From: Eggerthellaceae bacterium
GTDB taxonomy: Bacteria; Actinomycetota; Coriobacteriia; Coriobacteriales; Eggerthellaceae
NCBI GenBank assembly: GCA_009782605.1
Contig: WRIR01000001.1
Span: 1-64,000 of the forward strand
Length of the DNA stretch: 64,000 nucleotides
Reading direction: 5' to 3'
The number at the start of each line of letters is the position of its first letter. Positions within the stretch are counted from its first letter, which is position 1. The translations under genes were made by a program, and so were the position numbers. The notes under the pieces are model-generated. The model was given only the letters and a program-made list of their open reading frames with translations. It searched no databases and was not told where the DNA came from. Shown one piece after another: positions 61,389-64,000 of the stretch.

Positions 61389-62414
61389 ATGGGACATAAA
61401 CTGGAATTGGGGCTCGAACTGGAGCAGGTCAACAAGAAGAAGTCGCGGGTAGCGCTACTGTCGGTTGCCTCGAACACCGTGCTGACCACGTCGAAGATAG
61501 CGGTCGGCCTCATCAGCGGCTCGGTCAGCATCCTGTCTGAGGGTATCCATTCCGGGCTCGACCTGCTGGCCGCCTGCATCGCGTTCTTCGCGGTCAGGCA
61601 GTCGGGGAAGCCTGCGGACTCGAAACACGCCTACGGCCACGGCAAGATAGAGAACGTGTCCGGAACCATAGAGGCAGGCCTGATCATCGTGGCGGTGGTG
61701 TTGATCGTCATGGAGGCGGTGCGCAAGCTCATCGACATCCTGAACGGCGGCAGCGGCGAGGTGGGGAGCATGGCCCTGACCCTCGGCCTTGTGGTCATGG
61801 GCGGCGCGGCCCTGGCAAACCTCTTTGTCTCAAGCCGCTTGATGAAGGTGGCGAAAGAGACCGACTCTGTGGCGCTTGAGGCAGACGCCCTGCATTTGCG
61901 GACCGACGTCTTCACCTCCGCCGGGGTCTTTCTCGGCCTTATCCTGATCCGGCTCACCGGCTGGCACATCCTCGACCCCATCGTCGCCCTCGTGGTCGCC
62001 GTGATAATATCGAAGGCCGCATACGACCTGCTCAAAGAGGCCTTCCTCCCCCTTATCGACGTCAGCCTGCCCGAAGATGAGAGGGAAACCATCACGCGCG
62101 TCCTTGCCGGGCATGAAGAGCAGTTCGTGGAGTTCCACGACCTGCGGACCCGCAAGGCCGGGGCCGAGCGCTATGTGGACCTTCACCTCGTGATGCCGCG
62201 GAACATATCGATCGGCGAGGTCCATGAGCTTTGCGATGTGATCGAGGACGAGGTCAACGCGCAGCTTCGGGGCGCCCAGGTGCTGATCCATGCCGAGCCC
62301 TGCACCGTCAGCAAGGAGGCGTGCCCCCTTGAGCAGGGGCTGGCCACAACCTGCCAGCGCTGCCAGTCCGTGCAGCGCAATCTGGGGAAGCTCTCTGCCG
62401 CGCGGGCAGGCTAG
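61389..62414 (+). CDS. Cation diffusion facilitator (CDF) efflux protein
   Basis: The 341-residue exporter has the CDF features: SVSILSEGIHSGLDLLAACIAFF, KHAYGHGKIENVSGTIEAG and ALEADALHLRTDVFTSAGVFLGL with the HxxxD metal site. The C-terminal cytoplasmic domain is followed by a cysteine-containing CPLEQGLATTCQRC tail that may bind metal. TTGGAGCAGAGA precedes ATG 61389, 13 bases after the P-type ATPase, so the two pumps form an operon. Confidence 0.93.
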   Translation: MGHKLELGLELEQVNKKKSRVALLSVASNTVLTTSKIAVGLISGSVSILSEGIHSGLDLLAACIAFFAVRQSGKPADSKHAYGHGKIENVSGTIEAGLIIVAVVLIVMEAVRKLIDILNGGSGEVGSMALTLGLVVMGGAALANLFVSSRLMKVAKETDSVALEADALHLRTDVFTSAGVFLGLILIRLTGWHILDPIVALVVAVIISKAAYDLLKEAFLPLIDVSLPEDERETITRVLAGHEEQFVEFHDLRTRKAGAERYVDLHLVMPRNISIGEVHELCDVIEDEVNAQLRGAQVLIHAEPCTVSKEACPLEQGLATTCQRCQSVQRNLGKLSAARAG

Positions 62415-62434
62415 GTCTCTGCTGCGGGGCGCAG

Positions 62435-63397
62435 TCACGACCCCATATCCACCCACAGGGCAGGACGGACGCCGAAGCGGACGGAGGCAAGGAAGCCGTT
62501 CGGGCTGATGTCGCCGCCAAAGACATGCGCGGCGTTGAAGTCGAACAGGCCCGGCGAACGCAGCCACCAGGGGAAGCCTCCCGCCTCGCGTATGATCGCC
62601 TCGATGTCGAGGTTGTACTTGTTCTTCAGGTTCTCGATGGTCTCGCTGTTGAGGTCGATGCTTATCCGGCGGTCCTTCTTCGACGCGAAGTACCGCTCCG
62701 CCTCGTCGACGGAGAGCAGGAAGACCCTGTCCTCCGTGTAGTTCCCGTCCGTGATATTGGACTGCGGGTTGGCGTCGTTGTTCACGCGCGTGGTCACAGT
62801 GCGCTCACGCAGGGTCTCCGGCAGCCCGGCGTAGAAGCCGTCGTTGAGCCATTCACGCAGGTCACAGCCTTCCCAGCTTATCCCCTCGAACTTCTCGTGA
62901 TAGGGGCGGAAGTCGACGACATCCTCGGCTATGACAAGGGCGCGGCCGTCCTCGACCGCGAGCACCCGCCATTTGAGGTCCTTTGAGAACTCCCCTCCCC
63001 CGTAGTCGGTAAAGGCGACCTCCCCGAAGGAGACGACGTCGCCGACCTCCACGCCTTTCAGCGGGTCTCTGGGGATGAGGGTGACGAGCAGCACGACCGC
63101 CGCCACGACGATCGCGGCTGCGGCCAGGACCCCTATGACAGAGTTGCGCCTCCGTGCCGTCGCTGCGTCTTCCGGCGAGGGCTGCTGCTGCTGCGGGGCG
63201 GCAACCGGATGCTGCTGGGGCTGGGCGACCGGCTGTCCGGCGACTAGCTGTCCGGCGGTCGGATGCGGCTGGGGCTGGGCGGCCGGAACGGGCACCATGG
63301 GCACCGCTGCAGGGGGCACCTGCTGGATAGGGGTTCCGCACCTTGAGCAAAACACGGCGTCGCCTTCGAGCTGCCAGCCGCATTTCCTGCAATACAT
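62435..63397 (-). CDS. Zinc-ribbon membrane protein with DUF6273 domain
   Basis: The 320-residue protein begins MYCRKCGWQLEGDAVFCSRCG (zinc ribbon), has a Pro/Gln-rich linker, one membrane helix (VIGVLAAAAIVVAAVVLLVTLI) and an external domain with WRVLAVEDGRALVIAEDVVDFRPYH, LREWLNDGFYAGL and PWWLRSPG, as in DUF6273. ATG 63397 has GGAGGTAGGA directly upstream. Function unknown. It converges on the CDF gene. Confidence 0.82.
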   Translation of the reverse strand: MYCRKCGWQLEGDAVFCSRCGTPIQQVPPAAVPMVPVPAAQPQPHPTAGQLVAGQPVAQPQQHPVAAPQQQQPSPEDAATARRRNSVIGVLAAAAIVVAAVVLLVTLIPRDPLKGVEVGDVVSFGEVAFTDYGGGEFSKDLKWRVLAVEDGRALVIAEDVVDFRPYHEKFEGISWEGCDLREWLNDGFYAGLPETLRERTVTTRVNNDANPQSNITDGNYTEDRVFLLSVDEAERYFASKKDRRISIDLNSETIENLKNKYNLDIEAIIREAGGFPWWLRSPGLFDFNAAHVFGGDISPNGFLASVRFGVRPALWVDMGS

Positions 63398-63537
63398 TCC
63401 TACCTCCATCGTCCGGTCTTCCTGATAAATCCATAGTATACCCTTGTTATGAGCCCTTTTTGTCGTATAAGTTTTGCTATCATGGGAACTGCGGTATTCG
63501 GACTATGCCGCAATCATTCGGATGAAAGGTGGGCCCC

Positions 63538-64000
63538 ATGGTGAAGTCATCAGTCGTACAAGAAATCCTCGATTACAATGAACGTTTTGTCGCAGAAGGG
63601 GGCTATGAGCCTTTTGAGACCGACAAGTTCCCTACTAAAAAGCTCGCGGTACTTGCCTGCATGGACGTCCGGCTCATTGAGCTTCTGCCCGCCGCGCTCG
63701 GGCTGAAGAACGGCGACGCACACTTCGTCAAGGTGGCGGGAGGCGGCGTTTCCGACCCCCATGACTCTGCCGTACGCTCCCTGCTGGTCTCGGTTTGCGA
63801 GCTCGGCACCGAGGACATCATGGTGATAGCCCACAGCGAGTGCGGGGCCCAGCACATGGACTCCGACGGCATGTTCGCCGGGCTGCAGCGGCTCGGCGTC
63901 GCCCAGGAGGTTATCGACGAGTGCATCAACGGCGACTTCGACTACGCTTCGTGGTTCGCCGGCTTTGGCGAGCTCGAAGGCTATGTCCAGAAGAGCGTGG
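63538..64000 (+). CDS. Beta-class carbonic anhydrase, N-terminal part
   Basis: The open frame runs off the window (about 154 residues visible). Zinc-ligand motifs of beta-carbonic anhydrase are present: VLACMDVRL (Cys plus the CxDxR pair) and IAHSECGAQ (His-x2-Cys). AAAGGTGGGCCCC precedes ATG 63538. It would interconvert CO2 and bicarbonate. It is divergent from the zinc-ribbon gene, 140 bases away. Confidence 0.88.
   Translation, partial: MVKSSVVQEILDYNERFVAEGGYEPFETDKFPTKKLAVLACMDVRLIELLPAALGLKNGDAHFVKVAGGGVSDPHDSAVRSLLVSVCELGTEDIMVIAHSECGAQHMDSDGMFAGLQRLGVAQEVIDECINGDFDYASWFAGFGELEGYVQKSV

Overview
This 64 kb window is high-GC DNA from an anaerobic, respiring gut-type actinobacterium, most likely Coriobacteriia/Eggerthellaceae. 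That placement is inferred from the gene content and not from a database match. The clues are three unrelated molybdopterin (DMSO-reductase family) enzymes, two Tat/lipobox flavoprotein reductases (one paired with a six-heme lipoprotein cytochrome), a LuxR regulator fused to an MFS-like membrane domain, salvage-only thiamine genes and many short GC-rich expansions inside coding regions.

Layout. 1-1.8 kb: the start of a secreted protein on the minus strand, then a plus-strand DUF3990 / small protein / DUF3791 cassette. 1.8-6.9 kb (minus): rpsL-rpsG-fusA-rpsJ-rplC-rplD-rplW, ending at a terminator with no rplB. 7-17 kb: a hypothetical gene, tRNA-Glu and tRNA-Gln, a TPP-riboswitch thiM-thiE-thiD operon, a YgjP-like protein, CBS-type pyrophosphatase, pcrA, and chorismate mutase plus DAHP synthase. 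17-22 kb: a repeat-rich gap, then cytochrome, flavoprotein and divergent membrane LuxR. 22-27.5 kb: cyclophilin, uppP, rpoN (sigma-54) and a divergent sigma-54 activator. 27.5-32.4 kb: molybdoenzyme plus aldo/keto reductase, divergent TetR and a membrane protein. 32.4-35.1 kb: lower-GC toxin-antitoxin island (MNT with a HEPN remnant, TipAS, hipBA). 35.3-40.5 kb: molybdoenzyme operon (small ORF, MopB, Fe-S subunit, two zinc-ribbon proteins, MFS) behind a consensus sigma-54 -24/-12 promoter. 40.8-46.9 kb: two-component system, second flavoprotein with divergent LysR, orphan HicB. 47-52 kb: lower-GC torD-dmsA-dmsB-membrane anchor operon with a possible structured leader. 52-64 kb: dNTPase, rhomboid, divergent Trm9-like methyltransferase and Elp3, hydrolase, P-type ATPase, CDF exporter, zinc-ribbon/DUF6273 protein and the start of a beta-carbonic anhydrase.

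How it fits together. The window looks like a modular set of terminal reductases, each with its own regulator (LuxR, TetR, sigma-54 activator, LysR). Two families of interspersed palindromes run through the first 36 kb. One sits in frame inside the LuxR gene, and others supply the stop codons of rpoN, hipA and an MFS gene. The observations I rate highest are the in-frame palindrome, the sigma-54 promoter on a molybdoenzyme operon in an apparent actinobacterium, and the Elp3/Trm9-like pair, which suggests bacterial wobble-uridine modification of eukaryotic type.
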